The notes: generated by a model not told the origin, from the letters alone. 10,646 nt of DNA from an uncultured Christensenella sp. (GCA_910585595.1 CAJUET010000022.1:1-10646), one strand, 5' to 3'; numbered from the stretch's first letter, positions 1 through 7,947 are shown. Program-made: numbers and translations.

Positions 1-40
1 AGATTGCAAAATTATAATATATAAAAATTGAACAAGTCTT

Positions 41-57
41 ATAAATTTCAATTTATC
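41..57 (+). repeat. 17-base exact direct repeat, left copy
   Basis: ATAAATTTCAATTTATC here is identical to 10608-10624. It is AT-rich and nearly palindromic. It lies in gene-free DNA at the left edge; its function is unknown. Confidence 0.6.
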
Positions 58-76
58 GTTATTAAAATGTATAGTT

Positions 77-110
77 AAAAGCTCTCAAACAAATTTGTTT
101 GAGAGCTTTT
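77..110. terminator. Perfect 34-base palindrome, likely bidirectional terminator
   Basis: The two arms (77-93 and 94-110) are exact reverse complements. Each strand ends in a short T run (five T on plus, four on minus). The hairpin lies about 60 bases beyond the stop of the minus-strand EF-G-like gene, so it can end that transcript and also one entering from the left of the window. The fold and T runs are seen directly; bidirectional use is inferred. Confidence 0.8.
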
Positions 111-120
111 TATAATCGTA

Positions 121-160
121 TGTCTGTTCCCTATGGGAAGTGCGCTTTTGCGCGGGCGTT
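121..160 (-). repeat. Copy A of a short GC-rich intergenic element
   Basis: Read on the minus strand, this stretch runs AACGCCCGCGC, a 10-base spacer, then the near-palindrome TTCCCATAGGGAA followed by CAGA. The same order of blocks recurs on the plus strand at 9827-9881, just after spoIIR. Copy A starts 11 bases beyond the stop of the EF-G-like gene and also contains a small GCGC-TTTT-GCGC hairpin (142-153). It is not recognised as a named repeat family. Confidence 0.5.
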
Positions 161-171
161 ATGATTGGGTT

Positions 172-2211
172 TTACTTTTTAAGCGACTGTAAAACGGTCG
201 CGGGCGCTTCTTCGTAGCGGGCAAAAGTTTCGGTAAATTTTCCGCGCCCCTGCGTCATGGCGCGAAGAGCTGTCGCATAAGTCAACAGTTCCGCCTTGGG
301 CGCTTCGGCAATTATGAGCTGTAATTCATCCTGTGCTTCCATGCCTATGATTCTGCCGCGCCGCTTGTTTAAATCGCCCAACACGTCGCCGACGAATGCT
401 TCGGGAACTAAAATTCTCAGCCTTGAAAGGGGTTCCAGAAGAACGGGAGAAGCGTTTTTCATGCCCTCTTCAAACGCAAGTTCCGCCGCCGCCTTGAACG
501 CTGCTTCCGAGGAGTCTACGTCGTGATAGCTTCCGTCGAAGAGCACTGCTTTCACGCGGATCACGGGATATCCCGCAAGCACGCCGTGCGGCAGTCGTTC
601 GACGATCCCCTTTTCTACGGCGGGAATGTACTGCTTCGGCACGGAGCCGCCCACGACCTCTTCCGCGAATTCGAAGTCTTTTTCGCACGGTTCGAAACGC
701 ATTTTGCAGTGTCCGTACTGTCCGTGTCCGCCGTTTTGTTTTTTGTATTTGCCTTCGGCGGTCGCGCTCTTGCGGATCGTTTCGCGGTAGGCGATCTTCG
801 GCGTTTTGAATTCTGCGTCCGCACCGAATTTCGCTTTGAGTTTTTTACGGATGACTTCAAGGTGCACTTCGCCCAAGCCGCCCGCGAGCGTTTCGCCCGT
901 ATCGGGATCCTTTACGAGTATAAAACTCTTGTCCTCCTCCGCAAGGCGGTTGAGTCCCGCAAACACTTTGTCCTCCGTGCCGCGCGCCGAGGCGTACACC
1001 GCCATATATAGGACGGGCTTGGGGAAGGGGATGGGGTCGAAGCGGACGGGACAATCGGGAGCGCAGAGCGTGTCGCCGGTGCCCGTATCGGAAAGTTTTG
1101 CCACCGCGCCCAAATCTCCCGCGCCGAGTTCCGGAACGGATTCGAGCTTTTTGCCTTTGACAAGATACAGGGAACCGATCCGCTCGTCCGCATCCGTCAC
1201 GGTGTTCTTTACGGTCATGCCCGCTTTCAGCGTGCCGCGGTTGACTCTTAGATAGTTCATCTTTCCCACGAAGGGATCGACGGCAGTCTTAAATACCTGC
1301 GCCGCGAGGGGACCCTCTTCGCAGTTGATTCCCACGACCTTCTGCGTTTTGATGTCGAGTGCGGGAAGAGCCTGTCGCTCGGCGGCTTCGGGCATATACT
1401 TCACGATCTCGTTCATAAGGTTGATAACGCCCTTGTTTTGAAGCGCGCTGCCCGCCATAACGGGGATCACGTTGATCGAGAAAATTCCCTTTCTGATTCC
1501 GTGAATGGTATCCTCGCGGGATAGTGCGCCGTCTTCAAAATATTTTTCAAGCAGCACGTCGTCGTTCTCCGCCGCGGTTTCCTGTAAGGTGAGGAACATC
1601 GTCTCCAAATCGCGCCGGTATTCTGAGGGTACGGGAATCTCTTCGGGACCCGCGTTCGTAAATCTGTAAGCCTTTCCCGTGAGTGCGTTCAATACGCCCG
1701 TCATCTTGTTTCCTTCCATGACCGGGATCTGAATGGGGGCGATCTTGTTTTTGAACCGCTCTTCAAGAGCTCTTACCGTTCCGTAATAATCGGCATTGTC
1801 TTTGTCCATGCCGTTGATAAATACAATGAGCGGCTTCTTGTGGCGCAGGCATAGGTTGATCGCTTTCTCCGCACCCACCGTAACCGTGCCGTTCGCGCCC
1901 GCGACGACGAGCGCCGCACCTGAGGCGCGCATCGCCTCATCGAATTCGCTCTCGAAGTCGTAGAATCCCGGAACGTCGATGAGGTTGAGTTTTACGCCTT
2001 TCCATTCTGTATAAGAAAGGGAGAGCGAAATACTCATTTTCCGTGCGATTTCTTCCGCGTCGAAGTCCGAAACGGTCGTACCGTTCTCCACTCTTCCCAT
2101 GCGCTCGGTTGCGCCGCCGTTGAATAAAATCGCTTCCGTCAACGTCGTCTTTCCTTCTCCGCTGTGGCCTACGATCGCAATATTGCGAATGTTATTTGCA
2201 GTCGTCCCCAT
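172..2211 (-). CDS. EF-G-like translational GTPase (FusA2-type paralogue)
   Basis: This 679-residue protein has the full EF-G layout: a GTP-binding domain (about 8-275), domain II (about 300-385), domain III (about 398-475), domain IV (about 480-598) and domain V (about 598-670). The P-loop GHSGEGKT is at 15-22, the G3 motif reads DVPGFYDF (79-86) and G4 reads NGMD (133-136). Domain IV carries QNGGHGQYGH (492-501) and HDVDSSEAAF (563-572). Canonical EF-G has DTPGHVDF and NKMD, so this is a divergent paralogue rather than the housekeeping factor. No ribosomal protein or EF-Tu genes flank it. The frame stays open to a TTG at 2274, but that start lies upstream of an exact TATAAT (2263-2268). The ATG at 2211 is therefore preferred, with AAGGGG nine bases upstream. 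The cellular role of such EF-G-like proteins is not settled; ribosome binding is inferred from the fold. Confidence 0.9.
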   Translation of the reverse strand: MGTTANNIRNIAIVGHSGEGKTTLTEAILFNGGATERMGRVENGTTVSDFDAEEIARKMSISLSLSYTEWKGVKLNLIDVPGFYDFESEFDEAMRASGAALVVAGANGTVTVGAEKAINLCLRHKKPLIVFINGMDKDNADYYGTVRALEERFKNKIAPIQIPVMEGNKMTGVLNALTGKAYRFTNAGPEEIPVPSEYRRDLETMFLTLQETAAENDDVLLEKYFEDGALSREDTIHGIRKGIFSINVIPVMAGSALQNKGVINLMNEIVKYMPEAAERQALPALDIKTQKVVGINCEEGPLAAQVFKTAVDPFVGKMNYLRVNRGTLKAGMTVKNTVTDADERIGSLYLVKGKKLESVPELGAGDLGAVAKLSDTGTGDTLCAPDCPVRFDPIPFPKPVLYMAVYASARGTEDKVFAGLNRLAEEDKSFILVKDPDTGETLAGGLGEVHLEVIRKKLKAKFGADAEFKTPKIAYRETIRKSATAEGKYKKQNGGHGQYGHCKMRFEPCEKDFEFAEEVVGGSVPKQYIPAVEKGIVERLPHGVLAGYPVIRVKAVLFDGSYHDVDSSEAAFKAAAELAFEEGMKNASPVLLEPLSRLRILVPEAFVGDVLGDLNKRRGRIIGMEAQDELQLIIAEAPKAELLTYATALRAMTQGRGKFTETFARYEEAPATVLQSLKK

Positions 2212-2220
2212 AGTTGTTTT

Positions 2221-2226
2221 CCCCTT
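2221..2226 (-). promoter_or_regulatory. Ribosome binding site deciding the EF-G-like start
   Basis: On the minus strand this reads AAGGGG, nine bases before the ATG at 2211. The alternative TTG/ATG starts near 2271-2274 have only a weak GGA upstream and sit on the promoter, so this site supports the shorter protein. Confidence 0.65.
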
Positions 2227-2262
2227 ATCCGTCAATGTGCGGAACTTGTTCCCGCCACTTTC

Positions 2263-2290
2263 ATTATACATCAATCCGACGAAAAAGCAA
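2263..2290 (-). promoter_or_regulatory. Sigma-A-type promoter of the EF-G-like gene
   Basis: On the minus strand an exact TATAAT (2263-2268) is preceded, after 16 bases, by TTGCTT (2285-2290). Transcription would begin near 2256, giving a leader of about 45 bases before the ATG at 2211. The promoter is divergent from that of the LRR gene. Confidence 0.65.
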
Positions 2291-2337
2291 TAGCAAACCG
2301 AAAATTTATAATAACTCCGTGAATTTGAAAAAAAGTC

Positions 2338-2366
2338 TTGAATGAAAGTCTGTTATGTTATATAAT
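2338..2366 (+). promoter_or_regulatory. Sigma-A-type promoter of the LRR protein gene
   Basis: TTGAAT (2338-2343) and an exact TATAAT (2361-2366) are separated by 17 bases. The predicted start near 2373 leaves a leader of about 26 bases, containing the ribosome binding site GAGGTGA (2389-2395) just before the ATG at 2399. Confidence 0.75.
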
Positions 2367-2398
2367 AACCGTATATCAGAATATGTGAGAGGTGATTT

Positions 2399-4657
2399 AT
2401 GGCTAAGAAAAATACCGCATACGATTTTTACGGCATCATCGAGGATAACGTCGTATTGGGACACAGAACTCCCGTTAAAGGAAACCGTAATATTGCCGTG
2501 CCCGAGGGCGTGGAAAAAATATGGACCCGTGCATTTGAGAGCGAGGGCTGCGAATCCGTGATATTTCCCTCCACTCTTAAATCGGTCGGAAAGGAAGCCT
2601 TTAACCACTGTTACAGTTTGAAGGAAGTCACCATTCCCGAGGGGGTGGAAGAACTCGGCGCTTGGGCGTTCAATCATTGCAGTTCTCTTGAAAAAATTCA
2701 TTTGCCTGCTTCGCTCATCAAGTTGGATAAAAAGTATCAGCCTTTTAACAACTGTTACGGGTTAACGGAAATTTCCGTAGACGTGAATAACCCCGTTTTC
2801 CGTGCGGAGGGAAACTGTTTGATCGAAAGAGCGACGGGCACGGTCATCTCCGGTTGCCGGAACTCCGTTATCCCCGACGACGGCAGTATCAGGGAAATAG
2901 GAGAAGGGGCGTTTTGCCGGCAATATTATTTAAAAGAAATAAACATTCCGGAAGGAGTTAAAAGCATAGGCAAGTATGCGTTCCTTAATTGCAGGTCTTT
3001 AAAAGAAATAGTTTTACCCGTAAGCGTTAAAAAATTAAACATAAGCGCTTTTGATGGCTGTGACAAGCTGGAAAAAATCAATCTTGAACACGTTGAACGC
3101 ATTGAAAAAAATGCGTTTTCCGCCTGCAAAAACTTGCAGTGCGAAATCCTGATTTCAGACTGTACCTCCAAATTGGGTAAGGGGGCGTTTGAGCTGAGCG
3201 GAATAACTTCCATAACCATAGGTCGCGGAATTACGGAGATAGAGTCCGCTACGTTTCGCTCATGCTATAATCTGAAAAAGGTTGTTATGCCCGAAGGGCT
3301 TACGAAAATAGAAAAATATGCTTTCTGCCACGATGAAAAGCTCACCGTCGCCGTGATTCCCGCTTCGGTGAAGTACATCGGCGACGCGGCGTTCTGGGGA
3401 TGCGCGTTAAAAGACGTAATTTTACCTCCAGATCCCGATTTTATCAGCAAAGACGCGTTCAGCGGTTGCACGCTGGCGACGAAAATCGCACGCAGTACTT
3501 CCAACCCCGATTTCGAGATGGACGGCGCTTCCGTTTGTAAATACCGCGGCAAAGCGGTCAACGTCGTGATACCCGACGGGGTTACCGCGATCAAAGCGAA
3601 AGCGTTCAAGGGCAATAAGAAAATAGAGAGCGTCGTTATCCCGTCTTCCGTTACGGCGATCGCCGCCAGCGCATTCGAGAGGTGTGAAAAACTTTGCTCG
3701 ATAACGGTTGAAGAGGGAAACAAAAAATACCGCAGCGCAAACAACTGCATTGTGGACTTTAAGAACAAAACCCTTGTACTCGGCTGTAACAATTCGGTGA
3801 TACCCGAAAGCGGAATCGAAAAAATAGGAAACGGCGCGTTTTACAAATGCGAAAAGTTAGAGGACGTGATGATTCCTAGCGGAGTGAAAAAGATAGGAAA
3901 CAAGGCGTTCGATTCCTGCACGGGGATCAAAACTGTTACCTTCCCCGAAGGATTGGAATCGGTAGGGGACAGCGCGTTCAATGAGTGTTTAAATTTGGAG
4001 GCGGCTGTTTTCGGCTCAGGGTTGAAGGATATCGGCGATTTTGCTTTTTATAAATGCGAAAAGCTTGCCGAGTTAAAAATGCCGCAAGGGCTTAAAAGAG
4101 TCGGATGCAGTGCTTTTGAATACTGTAAAAAACTGGAAGTTCTCGACTTTCCGGAGGGCGTGGAAGATATAGATTATCTGGCGTTTTATAATTGCGACGA
4201 GGTTAAAAAGATTTCTTTGCCGTCTACGGCAAAATCGTTTTACAATGCGGGATTCAGAAACAAACCGAAATTGGAAAAAATAACCGTAGCCGAGGGGAAC
4301 AGAGATTATAAATCGGACGGTAACTGCCTGATAAGTTTAAAAGAGAAGGAGCTTTGGGCGGGCTGTCCTACGACCGTGATCCCCTCGGGCGGGCTTGTCA
4401 GAAGAATAAGCAGCGATGCTTTTGCTCATTCAAAAATCGAGAGCCTCGTGATACCGGAGGGGGTGGAAATTATCGTGAGCACAGCGTTTGAAGGCTGTAA
4501 AGAACTCAAACGTCTTACTCTTCCCCAAAGTCTGCGTTCGCCCGACGGTTGTTTCGACGATTCGGTACATCTTGAAACAGTCGAAGCACCGGAAAGATTC
4601 CGCAGTTATTTTATGAAATTGAACCCGAAAATAAAATTTACCGCAACGGACAAATAA
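2399..4657 (+). CDS. BspA-type leucine-rich repeat protein (LRR_5), no signal peptide
   Basis: Nearly all of the 752 residues consist of roughly 22-residue repeats of the form (I/V)xIPxGVxxIGxxAFxxCxxL, typical of LRR_5 (BspA/TpLRR) repeats; more than 20 units can be counted from about residue 34 to 725. Clear examples are at 76-97, 179-201, 487-510 and 680-703. Three insertions of another type, with an N-C-L/I-V/I core followed by GCxNSVIP or a variant, occur at about 130-160, 440-470 and 630-662; a degenerate one is near 370-392. They split the protein into larger blocks. The N-terminus (MAKKNTAYDF) has no hydrophobic signal segment, and no membrane helix, LPXTG or other anchor is visible, so a cytoplasmic location is the simplest reading. 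The gene is monocistronic, with its own promoter and a strong terminator. LRR_5 proteins usually mediate protein binding; the partner here is unknown. Confidence 0.88.
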   Translation: MAKKNTAYDFYGIIEDNVVLGHRTPVKGNRNIAVPEGVEKIWTRAFESEGCESVIFPSTLKSVGKEAFNHCYSLKEVTIPEGVEELGAWAFNHCSSLEKIHLPASLIKLDKKYQPFNNCYGLTEISVDVNNPVFRAEGNCLIERATGTVISGCRNSVIPDDGSIREIGEGAFCRQYYLKEINIPEGVKSIGKYAFLNCRSLKEIVLPVSVKKLNISAFDGCDKLEKINLEHVERIEKNAFSACKNLQCEILISDCTSKLGKGAFELSGITSITIGRGITEIESATFRSCYNLKKVVMPEGLTKIEKYAFCHDEKLTVAVIPASVKYIGDAAFWGCALKDVILPPDPDFISKDAFSGCTLATKIARSTSNPDFEMDGASVCKYRGKAVNVVIPDGVTAIKAKAFKGNKKIESVVIPSSVTAIAASAFERCEKLCSITVEEGNKKYRSANNCIVDFKNKTLVLGCNNSVIPESGIEKIGNGAFYKCEKLEDVMIPSGVKKIGNKAFDSCTGIKTVTFPEGLESVGDSAFNECLNLEAAVFGSGLKDIGDFAFYKCEKLAELKMPQGLKRVGCSAFEYCKKLEVLDFPEGVEDIDYLAFYNCDEVKKISLPSTAKSFYNAGFRNKPKLEKITVAEGNRDYKSDGNCLISLKEKELWAGCPTTVIPSGGLVRRISSDAFAHSKIESLVIPEGVEIIVSTAFEGCKELKRLTLPQSLRSPDGCFDDSVHLETVEAPERFRSYFMKLNPKIKFTATDK

Positions 4658-4670
4658 AGCAGCATAGAGA

Positions 4671-4715
4671 AAGACACACGCAAGGAGCCGATACACTCCT
4701 TGCGTGTGTCTTTTT
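4671..4715 (+). terminator. Strong intrinsic terminator after the LRR gene
   Basis: A perfect 17-base-pair stem (4671-4687 with 4696-4712) closes an eight-base loop and runs into a T tract (4711-4715). It starts 13 bases after the LRR gene stop codon. Confidence 0.93.
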
Positions 4716-4846
4716 ATTACTTGAATATTACTTTACAAAAAAATACCGAAAAATCAATCGCAGACGGATTATTTTCCGAAAAACAAGGTAAAGTGTGCTT
4801 CGGTATCCTATGACAGCTCGAAAAGCGCTGAATTGATGAAAAACAG

Positions 4847-4875
4847 TTGCTTTTTTTCTCGCTTGCGGATATAAT
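4847..4875 (+). promoter_or_regulatory. Sigma-A-type promoter of the transglutaminase-like gene
   Basis: TTGCTT (4847-4852) and exact TATAAT (4870-4875) are separated by 17 bases. The -35 hexamer is the same as that of the EF-G-like gene. The leader holds the ribosome binding site GGAGG (4911-4915), four bases before the ATG at 4920. The rest of the 262-base gap (4716-4846) shows no gene. Confidence 0.7.
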
Positions 4876-4919
4876 AAGCGAGAGTTTCTGATTGAAAAAT
4901 ATTTTTATTCGGAGGTTTT

Positions 4920-7781
4920 ATGAAATCTTTCACAAAACAAATCGGAGCTTTAATGATTGCGTCTGCGATCGTGCTGACGCCCGTCGCGGGTTCGGGACTG
5001 AGCGTGAAAACGGCAGGGGCGGCATCGGAAGATCACGCTTACAAGTATTTTTACGAACGTCTCTATAACGACGAGAGAGCGAAAAAGTTCTATTCGGCTT
5101 ACGAAGCGCTCGGCAACAGCGGCGCGTTCAAAGACGGTAAACTCGAATATGACCTCATCGCGAACGGTTATGCGGACGTGTCCGACGTTGCGGCATATGT
5201 AAACGGTACGGATAACAAACTGGTGAAGGCGTTCGGCGCCGGTCGCGACGCGTATATCATGGATCATCCCGATTTGTTCTATGTTGATTTTTTCGGTACT
5301 TCCGTCAGCGCGGGGCAGATGGGCAAGGAGTATGCGGCTTATCTCGATTCGAGCCGTACTCTTACGCTCTATACGGGCGATTTCAATTCGCCTGCCGCGG
5401 TCGAGAACGCGGTGGCAACGTATGAGGCGAAATTGAGCGAAATCGTTTCCGCGGCGAAGGCAGTGGGGGGGGGTAATGTCAAAGATCAAGTCGAATTTGT
5501 CAATCGATACATATCGGAGAATACCGAATACAGTTTCGGGACCGAAATCAAAGACGGAAAGAATGTGGATACGCCGGCTGCTGCATATATCAGTACCGCT
5601 TACGGTTCGCTCGTAAACGGCAAGGCGATCTGCGGCGGATACGCCAAAGGATTCAAGGCGGTGATGGATCGGTTGGAAATTCCCTGCGTATGCGTTCAGG
5701 GTTATGCAAAATCGACCGGTTCCGCTCAATTTGAAGCTCACATGTGGAACTATGTCGAAGTCGAGGGGCAATGGTATGCCGTAGATGTAACTTATAATGA
5801 TACGGGCAGTCAGTTGGACAAATACCTTTTGATCGGCGGCGAAGAACTGCAAGAATCCCATATGGAGGATCGGGTGATCTCCACCTCCGATTACGAATTG
5901 CAGTATCCTGCGATCAAGCCCTATAATTACGGCGTCGATACGGATGATAACGGAATGTCTATTTCGGGCGAATATAAAGACTCGTCCGATGGGTCGGGGA
6001 AAATTCTTACGGTAGACGTTTCATTTGAAGATAAAAACATGGGTTCGTTAAGAGAAGACGGAAAATATTTCGTCTTCCGGACGGGCGATGTGGATAAGAG
6101 TACAAAAGAAATCAAATGGACGCGCTGGGCCGATCCCGAGGGATTTGGTATCGCTTTCTCGCCGATCTCCGTCGATCGGGAAAATTATACGCAGTTCCGT
6201 CTTCATGCCGGCATCGAATATATTCAGTTCGCGCTCGTGGATATTATGCCCGATTCGGGAGCTTGGGTAGAAGGGAATCCCGAAGCGGTTTATCCCGACA
6301 GACCGGAATACGGCGAAAATGCAGGGAAAGTATTGAAATATTTATATTCCGAAAGCGCGCTGACGCAGGAGCATTTTATCGGAGACGTCAGCGCCCCGTA
6401 TCACAACAACGGATTCGGCAGTTATGTTCCGGCTCCCGGCGCTTCCCTTGTTTATCCCGCCAACACGGGCGATCTTAAGGTGGATCAGTCTTACGATATC
6501 CGTATCGTTTATAATACAAAACTCGAACTTGCCGAAAACGGCAAGCCCGCGGGGATGGATTTTACCACTTCGAGGGGAAACGATACGGTCAAAGATCATG
6601 CGGTGCTGAGTGATTTTAATTGGGACGGAGACAGAACGGTCACGTTCAAGTTTACGCCGAGCAGAATGTATATTCACAATCTTGCGTCTTATTATTTCAC
6701 GCCCGTCAATCTTGTGGGCGAAGCGAGCAAGAAAGTGCCCGATTTCGTGATCTATACTTTCAAAGGAAAGAACGTTGTTTGCAGTAAAATTTTCAACGAC
6801 GGCAGACTGTATATGAACGTGTTCGGCGCTCCTCAGATTTTGGACAATTCCGATCTGTCGGTCACCGACTTCAAAGACGAAAACGGCAATTATTACGCGC
6901 AGAGCCAACGCAGTCAGTTGATGTTGGTAGCTTCTAAGCCGAATGCTTCGCAGGAAGAGAAGATGGACGAAGTGTTAAAACGCGATACGCCCATCAAAGA
7001 TGAAGATATCGTGACTTCCTCGACTTACGAAATCAATCTTCAAATTTGCGGCGTGGTGCAAAAGGTACCGAACGGCAGTTATATGCAGGTGGCGTTCGGC
7101 TTCCCCGAGGGATATGACGCAAACGATGCGGGCACGACCTTTAAGATTTATCACTATAAACACGACGATCGGGGCAACATTACGGGAGTGGAAGAGATTC
7201 CCGTCATCATTACGGAATACGGTCTCATCGCAAAAGTGACAAGTTTCAGTCCGTTTACGATCGTTCAGGTCAAGAATACCAGTGCCGCTGTGACCGAAAG
7301 CAACGTTAAAAACGTTTACGCTTATGTAAACGGAACGGGCGGAACGGTGACGACGGACGGCGCAAGCGGGATCGCCGCAGTGGAAGAAGACGTCGTTTAC
7401 GACATCTCGCCCGACAAAGGATACCATACGGCGTGCGTGCGGCTGAACGGCAAGGCGATCGAAGCAAGCCGTTACGCAAACGGAAAACTCACTCTTTCCG
7501 CAGCCGAGCTGGAAGCCGGCAATATGCTTGAAGTTTGTTTCGTCACGGAAGAGTCCGCAAAAAGCTATGCCTCAAAAGGAATCAGCATCTTTTATTACGG
7601 CGAACCCGTTTCCGCCATCAATTTGGTAAATGCCGCGGCAGTCATCTCCTGTTGCGTGATCGGCGTAGTTGCCCTTGGCGTATGTACGTTCATGGTATGG
7701 TGGTTTGATCTCAGAACGCCGAAATCGGAACGCGCCGCGGAAACCTCTTCCGCGAAGAGAAGCGCAAGAAAGAAAAAGTAA
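4920..7781 (+). CDS. Secreted, membrane-anchored transglutaminase-like domain protein
   Basis: The 953-residue protein starts with a Sec signal peptide (basic MKSFTKQ, hydrophobic 9-22, likely cleavage after the AGA/AGAA around 32-35). A transglutaminase-like core lies at about 185-300. The putative triad is Cys238 (in GKAICGGYAKGF), His274 (in EAHMWNYVEV) and Asp289 (in WYAVDVTYND). A long region of unassigned, probably beta-rich segments follows; about 700-786 resembles modules common in Clostridia surface proteins (VAFGFPEGY, then TEYGLIAKVTSFSPFTIVQV). Residues 797-875 resemble an InlB B-repeat-like domain (GGTVTTDG, then YDISPDKGYHTACVRLNG). A hydrophobic helix (about 901-926) precedes a strongly basic tail (SAKRSARKKK), giving a C-terminal membrane anchor with the bulk of the protein outside. 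In bacteria this core serves in cysteine proteases, amidases or protein cross-linkers; which reaction applies cannot be told from the sequence. A nine-G tract encodes residues 182-185. The gene is monocistronic. Confidence 0.88.
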   Translation: MKSFTKQIGALMIASAIVLTPVAGSGLSVKTAGAASEDHAYKYFYERLYNDERAKKFYSAYEALGNSGAFKDGKLEYDLIANGYADVSDVAAYVNGTDNKLVKAFGAGRDAYIMDHPDLFYVDFFGTSVSAGQMGKEYAAYLDSSRTLTLYTGDFNSPAAVENAVATYEAKLSEIVSAAKAVGGGNVKDQVEFVNRYISENTEYSFGTEIKDGKNVDTPAAAYISTAYGSLVNGKAICGGYAKGFKAVMDRLEIPCVCVQGYAKSTGSAQFEAHMWNYVEVEGQWYAVDVTYNDTGSQLDKYLLIGGEELQESHMEDRVISTSDYELQYPAIKPYNYGVDTDDNGMSISGEYKDSSDGSGKILTVDVSFEDKNMGSLREDGKYFVFRTGDVDKSTKEIKWTRWADPEGFGIAFSPISVDRENYTQFRLHAGIEYIQFALVDIMPDSGAWVEGNPEAVYPDRPEYGENAGKVLKYLYSESALTQEHFIGDVSAPYHNNGFGSYVPAPGASLVYPANTGDLKVDQSYDIRIVYNTKLELAENGKPAGMDFTTSRGNDTVKDHAVLSDFNWDGDRTVTFKFTPSRMYIHNLASYYFTPVNLVGEASKKVPDFVIYTFKGKNVVCSKIFNDGRLYMNVFGAPQILDNSDLSVTDFKDENGNYYAQSQRSQLMLVASKPNASQEEKMDEVLKRDTPIKDEDIVTSSTYEINLQICGVVQKVPNGSYMQVAFGFPEGYDANDAGTTFKIYHYKHDDRGNITGVEEIPVIITEYGLIAKVTSFSPFTIVQVKNTSAAVTESNVKNVYAYVNGTGGTVTTDGASGIAAVEEDVVYDISPDKGYHTACVRLNGKAIEASRYANGKLTLSAAELEAGNMLEVCFVTEESAKSYASKGISIFYYGEPVSAINLVNAAAVISCCVIGVVALGVCTFMVWWFDLRTPKSERAAETSSAKRSARKKK
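5465..5473 (+). repeat. Nine-G homopolymer inside the transglutaminase-like gene
   Basis: Nine consecutive G residues span the last base of Val182 and the codons of Gly183-Gly185, upstream of the catalytic Cys238. One extra G would place a TAA stop directly after the tract. One fewer G would shift the frame to a TAA near codon 231, just before the active-site cysteine. The tract is seen directly; slippage is only a possibility. Confidence 0.9.
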
Positions 7782-7798
7782 TCGATTCTCATTCAAAG

Positions 7799-7823
7799 GC
7801 GGGCAGAATTTCTGCCCGCTTTA
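7799..7823 (+). terminator. Intrinsic terminator of the transglutaminase-like gene
   Basis: GCGGGCAG (7799-7806) pairs with CTGCCCGC (7812-7819) around a five-base loop whose ends can also pair. It is followed by a short TTT and lies 17 bases after the stop codon. The weak T tract may explain the second hairpin just downstream. Confidence 0.75.
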
Positions 7824-7832
7824 TGTTAAATA

Positions 7833-7872
7833 AAAAAGACCGATAAGAGGAATTCCTCTTATCGGTCTTTTT
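7833..7872. terminator. Perfect 40-base palindrome, bidirectional terminator of tRNA-Arg
   Basis: Arms 7833-7852 and 7853-7872 are exact reverse complements, beginning with A5 and ending with T5. On the minus strand the hairpin begins at the last base of the tRNA CCA end, so it terminates the tRNA transcript. On plus it backs up the preceding terminator. Confidence 0.92.
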
Positions 7873-7947
7873 GGTGTGTCCGCCGGGGCTCGAACCCGGA
7901 CCGAGAGCGTCGGAGGCTCTAATGGTATCCAATTCCACCACGGGCAC
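7872..7947 (-). tRNA. tRNA-Arg, anticodon CCG
   Basis: The 76-base minus-strand sequence folds as a complete cloverleaf with an encoded CCA (7874-7872). The acceptor arms are GTGCCCG and CGGACAC. The D stem is GTGG/CCAT around a nine-base loop with G18-G19 and A20. The anticodon stem AGAGC/GCTCT is perfect, with loop CTCCGAC, so positions 34-36 are CCG and read the Arg codon CGG. The T stem CCGGG/CCCGG holds loop TTCGAGC. A20 and C35 agree with known arginine identity elements. Base C4 (7944) faces A69 (7879), so one acceptor pair is not Watson-Crick. The gene has its own promoter upstream and a terminator immediately downstream. Confidence 0.93.

Noticed and set aside
13..18. TATAAT at the left edge as a promoter
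   Set aside because: The surrounding DNA is so AT-rich that a chance match is likely; the -35 would lie outside the window and no gene follows on the plus strand.
2212..2274. N-terminal extension of the EF-G-like protein from a TTG at 2274
   Set aside because: An exact TATAAT for this strand lies at 2263-2268, inside the extension, and a good AAGGGG site serves the ATG at 2211.
4743..4806. Inverted repeat ATACCGAA and TTCGGTAT, 48 bases apart, upstream of the transglutaminase-like gene
   Set aside because: It lies upstream of the promoter at 4847-4875, so it is not in the leader mRNA; eight-base arms this far apart are weak evidence for an operator.
4950..5861. 303-codon minus-strand open frame within the transglutaminase-like gene
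   Set aside because: It lies wholly opposite a gene with clear domains, has no recognisable domain, and is best explained as a shadow of the coding strand.
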